A stretch of DNA of 5,902 bases from Rhodospirillales bacterium (GTDB taxonomy: Bacteria; Pseudomonadota; Alphaproteobacteria; Reyranellales; Reyranellaceae): NCBI GenBank assembly GCA_013205335.1, contig JABMNB010000204.1, positions 1-5,902 of the forward strand. Reading direction: 5' to 3'. Positions 1-5,902 of this stretch are shown one piece after another. The position numbers and the translations under genes are program-made. The first letter of the stretch is position 1. Every line of letters starts with the position of its first letter. The notes under the pieces were generated by a model. That model ran no database searches. It was not told the origin of the DNA and saw only the letters and a program-made list of their open reading frames with translations.

Positions 1-2
1 CG

Positions 3-1103
3 ACCCCTCTGATGATGCCCAACCCCATCGCCGTCACCGATCCCGCCAAGCAGATATCCGAGTTCATCGGCTCCGGCCCCTTCATCTTCAAGGCCGACGA
101 GTGGAAGCCCGGCGACAAGACTGTTTACGTGAAGAACCCCGACTACAAGCCGCGCACCGAGCCCGCCTCCGGCCTGGCCGGCGGCAAGGTCGCGAAGGTC
201 GATCGGGTCGAGTGGCTTGCCATCCCCGACCACCAGACCGCGGTGAACGCCCTGCTGGCCGGCGAGATCGACTATATCGAAGCGCCGCCGCACGACCTGA
301 AGTCGCTGCTGCTGGCCGACAAGAACATCAGGCTCGAGGTCTACAACAAGATCGGTGCGCAGTACGTCTTCCGCTGGAACACCGTGGTCCCGCCGTTCGA
401 CAACGAGAAGGTGCGGCGCGCCGCGATGTACGCCTTCGACCAGAAGGACTTCCTGCAGGGCGTGATCGGCGACGACAAGTATTACCAGACCTGCGACGCC
501 ATGTTCGTCTGCGGCACGCCGCTCGAATCCAATGCCGGCATGGACGGGCTGGTGCGCGGCAACTTTGCCAAGTCGAAGGAGCTGCTGAAGGAGGCGGGCT
601 ACGACGGCACGCCGATCGTGATGCTGCACACCACCGACATCGCCGTGCTGACCAACGCCGGACCGATCGCCAAGGACCTGCTCGAGAAGGGTGGCTTCAA
701 GGTGCAGATGGTGCCACTCGACTTCCAGGCCATCGTCGCGCGCCGCCTGCGCAAGACGCCGCCGCAGGATGGCGGCTGGAACGGCTTCATGACCGCCTGG
801 CTGTCGGTCGACATGATGAATCCTCTGACCAACAGCATGCTCACCGCCTCGTGCGACAAGGCCAATTTCGGCTGGCCGTGCGACGCCGAGGTCGAGCGGC
901 TGCGCGACGCCTTCGCGCGGGCACCCGATCTCGAGAGCCGCAAGAAGATCGCGGCCGAGCTGCAGGCGCGCGCCATAACCTACGGCACGCACGTTCCGCT
1001 CGGCCAGTACACGCTGCCGACCGCGACGCGCTCGGACCGGCTGAGCGGAGTGGTCACAAGTCCCGTTCCGGTGTTCTGGAACATCGAGAAGAAGGGCAAC
1101 TGA
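3..1103 (+). CDS. ABC transporter substrate-binding protein, family 5 (SBP_bac_5), C-terminal part; 5' end outside window
   Basis: This is the extracytoplasmic solute receptor of a peptide/opine/nickel-type ABC importer; the ligand is unknown. The frame is open to the left edge, so the ATG at 12 is probably internal. About 366 residues are visible. Family members run to roughly 500-540, so some 150-180 N-terminal residues, including the signal peptide, are missing. Counting from the first full codon, the GSGPF turn followed by an ADEW-PG stretch and a NPDY motif is typical of family 5, as is the later 'EVYNKIGAQYVFRWNT' strand. Four cysteines form two close pairs (164/170 and 284/293), plausible disulfides in a periplasmic protein; I recall similar pairs in alphaproteobacterial relatives. 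It ends with TGA 23 nt before the first permease. No permease or ATPase gene of an ABC system follows, so the partners lie upstream, lie elsewhere, or are absent. The family call is firm and the substrate is open. Confidence 0.93.
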   Translation, partial: TPLMMPNPIAVTDPAKQISEFIGSGPFIFKADEWKPGDKTVYVKNPDYKPRTEPASGLAGGKVAKVDRVEWLAIPDHQTAVNALLAGEIDYIEAPPHDLKSLLLADKNIRLEVYNKIGAQYVFRWNTVVPPFDNEKVRRAAMYAFDQKDFLQGVIGDDKYYQTCDAMFVCGTPLESNAGMDGLVRGNFAKSKELLKEAGYDGTPIVMLHTTDIAVLTNAGPIAKDLLEKGGFKVQMVPLDFQAIVARRLRKTPPQDGGWNGFMTAWLSVDMMNPLTNSMLTASCDKANFGWPCDAEVERLRDAFARAPDLESRKKIAAELQARAITYGTHVPLGQYTLPTATRSDRLSGVVTSPVPVFWNIEKKGN

Positions 1104-1126
1104 CACAGATCGACAAGGCGCCAGCA

Positions 1127-2395
1127 ATGTTTTCCGAGAAGAGCCGCATCGTCGGCGCCGGGGCCATCGGCAATGTCCTCGAATGGTTCGATTTCGCGAT
1201 CTACGGCTATTTCGCGATCACCATCGGCCAGACCTTCTTCCCGCACCAGGATCCGCTGGCGCAGTTGCTTTCCACCTTCGGCGTCTTCGCGATCGGTTGC
1301 CTGATGCGGCCGCTGGGGAGCCTCCTGTCGGGCAGCATCGGCGACCGCTACGGCCAGCGCGCCGCGCTCACCGTCTCGATGACGGCGATGGCCTTCTCGA
1401 CCTTCCTCGTCGGTATCCTGCCCGGCTACGAGACCCTGGGAATGGCGGCGCCCCTGCTCCTGACGGCTCTGCGCATGGTGCAGGGCCTGTCGCTCGGCGG
1501 CGAGTGCCCGACCGCCTTCATCTTCATGATCGAGCATGCGGGCGCGCGCAAGCGTGGCCTGGCCGGCGCAATGGCGACCGGCGGCAACGCGGCCGGACTC
1601 CTCCTCGGATCTGTATCCGGTGCGCTCCTCACTGCCGTGATGCCGCCGGATGTTCTGCAGGACTGGGGCTGGAGGCTGCCGTTCCTGCTCGGCCTTCCGG
1701 TCGGGTTGATGGGCCTCTGGCTGCGCCGGGGCGTGCCCGAGCCGCCCCGGGACGCCGGGATTGTGGCGACCCCCGTGCGGGAGGTGTTCAACCACCATCT
1801 CTGGCTGGTGGCGCGCCTGGCGTGCATGGGCTCGCTGGGCACCGTGACGTTTTTCGTCATCTTCCTCTACCTGGTGAGCTGGCTGCAGGTCGTCGATGGT
1901 GTCTCGCCGGTGCGCGCCCTAGGCTTCAGTTCGATCGCGATGGCTGCGGCTCTCCCGATCTACCTTTCCGCAGGCTGGTTGAGCGACCGGATCGGCCGGC
2001 GGAAGCTGCTCCTCGGCGGGATGGCGGCGGCCCTGGTGGGCGCGTTCCCTCTGTTCTGGCTCATGCACCACGCCGATCCCATCCTGGTCCTCGCCGGCGA
2101 ACTGGGCTTCGTTCTGATCATCGGCATCGTATTCGGCATCGAACCGGCCTTCATGGTGGAAGCGACGCCCGCCCCGATCCGCTGCACGGCGGTGGCACTC
2201 GGCTTTAATCTTCCGGCAGGTATCCTGGGTGGGCTCGCGCCGCTCGCGGCGACCTGGCTGATCCACCGAACGGGGAACGACCTCAGCCCCGCCTTCCTCA
2301 TCATGGGGGCGGCGGCGATTTCCCTGGTCGCGACGGCCTCGTTCCGCGACAGAACGGGCATGCCCGACGACCGGCCTGCCGAAAGTCCGAAGTAA
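1127..2395 (+). CDS. MFS transporter, metabolite:H+ symporter (MHS) family, first tandem copy
   Basis: This is a 422-residue inner-membrane permease, the usual length for the MHS group (ProP, ShiA and KgtP relatives), whose members import carboxylates or zwitterions with protons. About twelve hydrophobic segments are readable. Residues 15-29 carry the MHS-type first helix (GN-LEW-DF-IYGYFA). MRPLG is at 60-64 and the loop 2-3 motif GSIGDRYGQR at 69-78. R116-Q119-G120 with G124-G125-E126 marks helix 4, and the repeat motif LSDRIGRR lies at 285-292. The start is ATG 1127, preceded by AAGG at 1115-1118 with 8 nt spacing. The frame stays open upstream, but only as a shadow inside the preceding gene. 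It is co-directional with the binding-protein gene (23-nt gap) and the next permease (35-nt gap). The C-terminal tail (about 403-422) is polar and proline-rich. Its substrate is unknown; a carboxylate is a guess from the family. Confidence 0.93.
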   Translation: MFSEKSRIVGAGAIGNVLEWFDFAIYGYFAITIGQTFFPHQDPLAQLLSTFGVFAIGCLMRPLGSLLSGSIGDRYGQRAALTVSMTAMAFSTFLVGILPGYETLGMAAPLLLTALRMVQGLSLGGECPTAFIFMIEHAGARKRGLAGAMATGGNAAGLLLGSVSGALLTAVMPPDVLQDWGWRLPFLLGLPVGLMGLWLRRGVPEPPRDAGIVATPVREVFNHHLWLVARLACMGSLGTVTFFVIFLYLVSWLQVVDGVSPVRALGFSSIAMAAALPIYLSAGWLSDRIGRRKLLLGGMAAALVGAFPLFWLMHHADPILVLAGELGFVLIIGIVFGIEPAFMVEATPAPIRCTAVALGFNLPAGILGGLAPLAATWLIHRTGNDLSPAFLIMGAAAISLVATASFRDRTGMPDDRPAESPK

Positions 2396-2421
2396 TGCCC
2401 GCCTGCCCTCTCATGGCATAG
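2395..2421 (+). other. Possible eight-codon micro-ORF between the two permease genes
   Basis: An ATG at 2395 overlaps the TAA stop of the first permease by one base (TAATG). It reads MPACPLMA and stops at TAG 2419-2421, in the same frame as the second permease, whose ATG lies 9 nt later. The geometry would allow termination-reinitiation from the first permease through the micro-ORF to the second. It could equally be chance, because ATG triplets overlapping stops are common and eight codons carry no coding signal. There is no strong Shine-Dalgarno before it; the nearest purine-rich run is GAAAG at 2381-2385. Confidence 0.2.
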
Positions 2422-2425
2422 TCGC

Positions 2426-2430
2426 GGAAG
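2426..2430 (+). promoter_or_regulatory. GGAAG purine run abutting the start codon of the second permease
   Basis: GGAAG is the only Shine-Dalgarno-like run near ATG 2431 and touches it with no spacer, whereas 5-9 nt is usual. No other start is available. An in-frame TAG sits at 2419-2421, and no ATG, GTG or TTG follows in frame before the conserved first helix. The start is therefore forced, and initiation probably depends on coupling or is weak. That regulatory reading is an inference. Confidence 0.3.
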
Positions 2431-3687
2431 ATGACCCCCACCAGCACTCGCCGCATCCTTGCGGCCGGCACCATCGGCAACCTGCTCGAATGGTACGACT
2501 TCGCGATCTACGGCTATTTCGCCGCCACCATCGGCCGCGTGTTCTTCCCGGCGCAGAGTCCGGTGGCGCAAGTGCTGGCAGCCTTCGGTATCTTCGCGCT
2601 GGGCTATTTGATGCGGCCGCTGGGCGGCATGGCGGTCGGCCATATCGGCGACCGCTATGGGCGCCGCGCCGCCCTCACTTTCTCGATCGCCGCGATGGCG
2701 GTCCCGACTTTCCTGGTGGGCCTGCTGCCCGGCTACGACACCCTGGGCATGGCCGCACCGATCCTGTTGACGTTCCTGCGCATGATCCAGGGCCTGTCGG
2801 TCGGCGGCGAGGCAACGACATCGATGGTCTTCCTGGTCGAACGGGCGCCGCCCGGTCGTCGCGGCCTCGTCGGCAGCTTCTGCTCGCTGGCCGCCACCGG
2901 CGGTTTCCTCCTGGGGTCGGCGGTTGGCGCCGCCTTCGCCGCCCTCCTGCCGGCCGACGCGCTCGCCACCTGGGGCTGGCGCGTGCCGTTCCTGCTCGGC
3001 CTGCTGCTGGGCGTTGTCGGCTGGTGGATCCGCCGGGTGATCGTCGAGGACCCGCCGGCCCGGTCGGACCACGGTTCGCCGTTGATCGAGACATTCCGTC
3101 ACCATGGTCGCGACGTGATGCGTGTGGCGGGCATCACGATCTTCAATGCCGTCGGCTTCTACCTGATGTTCCTCTACGTCGTGACCTGGCTGCAGACCGT
3201 CGACGGCATAGCGCCGGCGCGCGCGCTCGAGATCAACACGGTCAGCATGCTCTTCCTGCTGCCGGTGATGCTCCTGTCCGGCTGGCTGTCCGACCGCGTG
3301 GGCCGGCGCCCGCTCATGCTGACGGCGATGGTCCTGGGCTTCGTCGGCGCCGTGCCGTGCCTCTGGCTGATGCACCATCCCGACCCGGCGCTGATCCTGC
3401 TGGGACAGCTGGCCCTGGTCGTTCCCGCCGCAATCGGCCTCGGCGTCATCCCGTCCCTCCTGACCGAGGCCGTGGCGGGCCGCGTCCGCTGCACGGCCGT
3501 GTCGCTGGGCTACAACATCGCCTTCGGTGTCATCGGTGGCCTGACGCCGCTCACGGCGGCCTGGCTCGTCGCCCGCACGGAGATGGACCTGAGCCCGGCC
3601 TGGCTGTTCATGGCAGCCGCCGCCATCTCGATCGCCACCCTCCTCACCTTCCGCGAAACGTCGCGGGATGCGACGCTGCCGCCGTGA
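2431..3687 (+). CDS. MFS transporter, metabolite:H+ symporter (MHS) family, second tandem copy
   Basis: This is a 418-residue twelve-helix permease and a clear paralog of the gene just upstream. The two align almost without gaps at an offset of one residue, sharing the N-terminal helix (GN-LEW-DFAIYGYFA, here from G16), MRPLG (61-65), the loop motif GHIGDRYGRR (70-79), R117-Q120-G121 with G125-G126-E127, LSDRVGRR (286-293), a WLMHH-DP segment (histidines 315-316) and RCTAV before helix 11. Helix 7 differs: this copy has N239 in a 'FNAVGFY' stretch, while the upstream copy has G238 there. Other MHS carriers such as ProP often keep an asparagine in this helix, so the two copies may differ in substrate. 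Family knowledge supports proton-coupled uptake of a small carboxylate or zwitterion; the substrate is not determined. The stop TGA overlaps the GTG start of the amidohydrolase gene, which indicates translational coupling. Confidence 0.93.
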   Translation: MTPTSTRRILAAGTIGNLLEWYDFAIYGYFAATIGRVFFPAQSPVAQVLAAFGIFALGYLMRPLGGMAVGHIGDRYGRRAALTFSIAAMAVPTFLVGLLPGYDTLGMAAPILLTFLRMIQGLSVGGEATTSMVFLVERAPPGRRGLVGSFCSLAATGGFLLGSAVGAAFAALLPADALATWGWRVPFLLGLLLGVVGWWIRRVIVEDPPARSDHGSPLIETFRHHGRDVMRVAGITIFNAVGFYLMFLYVVTWLQTVDGIAPARALEINTVSMLFLLPVMLLSGWLSDRVGRRPLMLTAMVLGFVGAVPCLWLMHHPDPALILLGQLALVVPAAIGLGVIPSLLTEAVAGRVRCTAVSLGYNIAFGVIGGLTPLTAAWLVARTEMDLSPAWLFMAAAAISIATLLTFRETSRDATLPP

Positions 3688-4556
3688 CGATCACGCGCCG
3701 TGCCCTCGGGGCGATGGCGCTGGGAGCAGCCGCGGCACGCTCCGCAAACGCGGCACCCTCGCTCCGGGTCGATGCCCACACGCACGCTTTCGTTCGCGGG
3801 CTGAAGCTCGCCGTCGATGCGCGCTATGCACCGAACTACGACGCGTCGTGGCAGACGCTGCTGGCTCTGGCCGATACCAACGGCATCGGCCGCGCGGTGC
3901 TGCTGCAGCCGTCGTTCCTGGGCTACGACAATAGCTATCTGTTCGGCGCCCTGAAGGCCGAGCCGCAGCGCTTCCGCGGCGTGCCGTGGATATCGCCTTC
4001 GGTCGAGACGTCCCCCGAAGACTGGGACGAGATGGCGAGGCTCGGCGTGCGGGGCTTGCGCTTCCCGATCCTGGGCCTGCCGACGCCGCAATGGTCGGCC
4101 TATGGCGACATGCTGGGCGAGGCACTGAAGCGCGACTGGCCAATCCATCTCTATGTCGAGAGCAAGCGCCTGGCCGACACGCTGCCGTTCCTGCTCGACG
4201 GCGGCCACAGGGTGGTGATCCCGCACTACGGCATGTTCGACCGCACGCTGGGACCGGCGCGCGATCCCGGCTTCAAGGTCCTGCTGGAGAGCGCGAAAAC
4301 CGGCCGCGTCTTCGTCGTGATGTGCGGCGCCTATCGTGTCGGCCCGGAACGCGCCCGGATGGCGGCACCGATGCTGCTCGACGCCTTCGGCCCCGAGCGC
4401 CTGATGTGGGGCAGCGACTGGCCGCACACCGACACCGACCTCAACCGCGTCACGACCTATCCGATCACGCTGAAGACGTTCGAGGAGTGGGTGTCGAACG
4501 AGACGACGCGGCGGACGATCCTCGTCGACACGCCGTCGCAGCTCTACCGATTCTAA
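3684..4556 (+). CDS. Amidohydrolase family 2 (lactonase/decarboxylase-type TIM barrel) with Tat signal peptide
   Basis: This is a 290-residue hydrolase of the amidohydrolase-2 group (COG3618-like), which includes 2-pyrone-4,6-dicarboxylate lactonase LigI and sugar lactonases. Starting at GTG 3684, the protein opens TRRALGAM, has an alanine-rich core and an ANA-A site near residues 21-24: a twin-arginine signal with cleavage about after A23. The later ATG at 3714 would lose the arginine pair, so GTG is preferred. The mature part begins with the metal-type motif VDAHTH (H32, H34). It continues with GVRGLRF (R123, R126), H155 in HLYVES, H181 in PHYG, GAYR (215-218) and a terminal GSDWPH with D245, the expected catalytic aspartate. 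R126 and R218 could bind a substrate carboxylate, as arginines do in LigI, but this is inferred. The start shares GTGA with the end of the second permease and has no clear ribosome site of its own, which suggests coupled translation. Its exact reaction is unknown. Confidence 0.9.
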   Translation: MTITRRALGAMALGAAAARSANAAPSLRVDAHTHAFVRGLKLAVDARYAPNYDASWQTLLALADTNGIGRAVLLQPSFLGYDNSYLFGALKAEPQRFRGVPWISPSVETSPEDWDEMARLGVRGLRFPILGLPTPQWSAYGDMLGEALKRDWPIHLYVESKRLADTLPFLLDGGHRVVIPHYGMFDRTLGPARDPGFKVLLESAKTGRVFVVMCGAYRVGPERARMAAPMLLDAFGPERLMWGSDWPHTDTDLNRVTTYPITLKTFEEWVSNETTRRTILVDTPSQLYRF

Positions 4557-5626
4557 GCCGACCCACCCTCGACGGCGCGGCCTTCGGCGCGCCAACGCAA
4601 CATGCCGCCCGGCAGGTTGGCGACGTCGGCGACGCCCGCTTTCTGCAGGATCGCGGTGGCATGCGCCGAGCGGCTGCCGGCGCGACAGACGGCGACGACC
4701 GGCTTGTCCTTCGGCATTTCTTTCGCGCGCGCCGCCAGCTCGCCCAGGGGGACGAGCATCGCGCCCCGGATATGACCGAGTGGACCCGAGAACTCTGCAG
4801 GTTCGCGCACGTCGACGACCTGCACCTTGGCGAGGTTCTCCTCGAGCCAGTGCGGCTCGACCTCCCAGACACCGCCGAAGGTGAAGCGCAGCGGTGCCCA
4901 ATCAGGCTCGGCCGGTAGTCCGGCCCCATTGCCTGGCTGGCCGCAACGAAGGTTGGCGGGCACGGCCTCGTCGATCTTTTTCGGGTGCGGCAGGTCGAGG
5001 TTCTTCATATAGCCGACATAGTCGCTCTCGCCGACCTCGCCGCCCAACCGCGGATTGAACTTCTTCTCCTCGATCACACTGCTCACCGTGAGGCCGCGAT
5101 AATCGTGCGCGGGATAGAGCAGGCAGCTCTCCGGCAGCGCGAAGATACGCGAGCGCACGGAGCGGTAAAGCGCACGCGGATCGCCCTGCTGGAAGTCGGT
5201 GCGACCGGAGCCACGGATCAGGAGACAGTCGCCGGTGAAGGCCATGCTTTCGTCGTCGAGCACGTAGGTAACGCAGCCCGAGGTGTGGCCCGGCGTGACG
5301 CGGACCTCGAGGGAACGGCGGCCGAACTCGATCCGGTCGCCGTCCTGCAGCAGCCGGTCGGCGCCCGCCGCGCCCGACGCCGCCGACAGCGCGATGCGGC
5401 TGCCCAGCCGCTGTTTCAGCAGCCAGGCGCCGGTGACATGGTCGGCATGGACATGCGTGTCGAGCGTCCAGGCGAGCGTGAGGCCGAGTTCGCCGATCAG
5501 GGCCGCATCGCGCCGCACCTGTTCGAACACCGGGTCAATCAGCACTGCCTCTTTCGAGACGCTGCAGCCGAGCAGGTAGGTATAGGTCGACGAGGTCGGA
5601 TCGAAGAGTTGACGAAAGACGAGCAT
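4553..5626 (-). CDS. Persulfide dioxygenase (ETHE1-like)-rhodanese fusion protein
   Basis: This is a 357-residue cytoplasmic enzyme with two domains. Residues 1-240 are a metallo-beta-lactamase fold of the ETHE1 type: THVHADH (57-63), TPGHTSG (111-117), FTGD (130-133), a GSGRTDFQQGDP segment (139-150), YPAHDY (171-176) and KKFNPRL (188-194). By analogy with ETHE1, iron would be held by H58, H114 and D133. Residues about 250-357 are a rhodanese domain with DVRE (272-275) and the active loop CRAGSRS, catalytic cysteine C314. Known PDO-rhodanese fusions, about 355 residues long, oxidise glutathione persulfide to sulfite with O2 and move sulfane sulfur between thiosulfate and glutathione. All key residues are present, so activity is expected. 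ATG 5626 has a strong ribosome site upstream. The gene follows the aldo/keto reductase by 14 nt. Its TAG overlaps the end of the convergent amidohydrolase gene. No regulator such as BigR/SqrR is visible. Confidence 0.93.
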   Translation of the reverse strand: MLVFRQLFDPTSSTYTYLLGCSVSKEAVLIDPVFEQVRRDAALIGELGLTLAWTLDTHVHADHVTGAWLLKQRLGSRIALSAASGAAGADRLLQDGDRIEFGRRSLEVRVTPGHTSGCVTYVLDDESMAFTGDCLLIRGSGRTDFQQGDPRALYRSVRSRIFALPESCLLYPAHDYRGLTVSSVIEEKKFNPRLGGEVGESDYVGYMKNLDLPHPKKIDEAVPANLRCGQPGNGAGLPAEPDWAPLRFTFGGVWEVEPHWLEENLAKVQVVDVREPAEFSGPLGHIRGAMLVPLGELAARAKEMPKDKPVVAVCRAGSRSAHATAILQKAGVADVANLPGGMLRWRAEGRAVEGGSA

Positions 5627-5632
5627 CGGTCT

Positions 5633-5639
5633 CTCCCTT
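5633..5639 (-). promoter_or_regulatory. Shine-Dalgarno site (AAGGGAG) for the persulfide dioxygenase-rhodanese gene
   Basis: Read on the minus strand, AAGGGAG lies 6 nt before ATG 5626, inside the 14-nt gap after the aldo/keto reductase stop. It confirms ATG 5626 as the start, and the spacing is typical. With so little room, a separate promoter in the gap is unlikely, so the gene is probably transcribed with the reductase. Confidence 0.75.
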
Positions 5640-5640
5640 C

Positions 5641-5902
5641 TCAGGCTGCGGCGCTGGCCTTGTCGAGGGCGGCGATCGACTCTGGATCGATTTCCAGGGT
5701 CGTCGAGTTGAGCACGTCGTCGAGCTGCTTCAGGCTGGTCGCGCTGACGATCGGCGCGGTGATCGACTTGCGCTGCATCAACCAGGCCAGCGTCACCTGC
5801 GTCGGATTGGAGTTGTGCTTCTTGGCCGTGTCGTCGAGCGCCTTCAGCACCGCCATGCCCTTCGGGTTGATGTACTTCTTCACACCGGCACCGCGCTTGG
5901 CG
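5641..5902 (-). CDS. Aldo/keto reductase, C-terminal fragment; 5' end outside window
   Basis: The last 86 residues of an NAD(P)H-dependent aldo/keto reductase are visible, and the frame is open through the right edge. The GTG at 5883 is internal and not a real start. Full-length members run to about 310-350 residues, so roughly three quarters of the protein is missing. Recognisable elements are a helix reading 'NPTQVTLAWLMQRKSITAPI' followed by VSATSLKQLDDVL, the segment that contacts the adenine end of the cofactor in this superfamily. The usual C-terminal helix follows (EIDPESIAALDKAS). The catalytic Asp-Tyr-Lys-His residues lie outside the window. It sits first in the visible minus-strand pair, 14 nt before the persulfide dioxygenase gene. 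A shared role in reactive sulfur or electrophile detoxification is possible but only inferred. The subfamily and substrate cannot be set from this fragment. Confidence 0.9.
   Translation of the reverse strand, partial: AKRGAGVKKYINPKGMAVLKALDDTAKKHNSNPTQVTLAWLMQRKSITAPIVSATSLKQLDDVLNSTTLEIDPESIAALDKASAAA

Noticed and set aside
12..14. ATG as the true start of the binding protein
   Set aside because: The frame is open to the edge, the protein would lack a signal peptide, and it would begin in the middle of the family 5 fold.
101..1126. The open frame upstream of the first permease start, in frame with it and overlapping the binding-protein gene
   Set aside because: The translation is arginine-rich and low in complexity, with no family features. 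It is a GC-rich shadow of the binding-protein gene, and the permease begins naturally at ATG 1127.
1960..3378. Long antisense open frame of 472 codons on the minus strand
   Set aside because: It lies opposite two clear transporter genes. Its product is rich in H, R, Q, A and E with no recognisable domain, as expected from the complement of hydrophobic GC-rich coding sequence.
4574..4593. GC-rich hairpin (GGCGCG paired with CGCGCC, short loop) just past the amidohydrolase stop, considered as a terminator
   Set aside because: No T-run follows on either strand, and it lies inside the rhodanese-domain coding sequence. Such palindromes are frequent at this GC content.
3510..4901. Long antisense open frame of 463 codons on the minus strand
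   Set aside because: It spans the end of the second permease, the whole amidohydrolase and part of the fusion gene in the wrong frame, with biased composition and no motifs.
3986..4918. Plus-strand open frame of 310 codons across the convergent junction
   Set aside because: It is out of frame with the amidohydrolase and antisense to the dioxygenase gene. The translation is arginine/alanine-rich without domain signals, so it is a shadow frame.
5881..5883. GTG as a possible start of a small 80-residue protein
   Set aside because: The frame continues to the window edge, and the residues match the C-terminal end of an aldo/keto reductase, so the codon is internal.

Overview
The window is a high-GC, gene-dense stretch with strong third-position G/C bias. 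Its gene families suggest an Alphaproteobacterium, perhaps a soil or rhizosphere group such as Rhizobiales, Rhodospirillales or Reyranella-like bacteria. That placement is an inference from composition and gene style; no rRNA or other marker gene is present. There are six protein genes, two of them cut by the window edges. I see no RNA genes, CRISPR array, insertion sequence or phage gene.

Left block (1-4556, + strand): four closely spaced genes that look like one transcription unit. They are the C-terminal two thirds of a family 5 ABC transporter substrate-binding protein, two tandem paralogous major facilitator permeases of the metabolite:H+ symporter type, and an amidohydrolase-2 enzyme with a twin-arginine (Tat) signal peptide. 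The gaps are 23 nt, 35 nt and then a 4-nt overlap. The set reads as a catabolic or scavenging cassette: a binding protein, two proton-coupled carriers likely to take small carboxylates or zwitterions, and a hydrolase of the lactonase/decarboxylase type that probably acts outside the cytoplasm. The substrate cannot be read from the sequence.

Right block (4553-5902, - strand): two genes transcribed toward the left block. The C-terminal end of an aldo/keto reductase is followed after 14 nt by a persulfide dioxygenase-rhodanese fusion (ETHE1-like metallo-beta-lactamase fold plus rhodanese), an enzyme of sulfide and glutathione persulfide detoxification. The two blocks converge and their last codons overlap by 4 nt, so there is no intergenic space for a terminator.

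No gap exceeds 35 nt. I find no convincing novel system. The points most worth checking are the diverged tandem transporter pair, the eight-codon micro-ORF with an unusual start context between them, and the coupling of the second transporter to a Tat-exported hydrolase.
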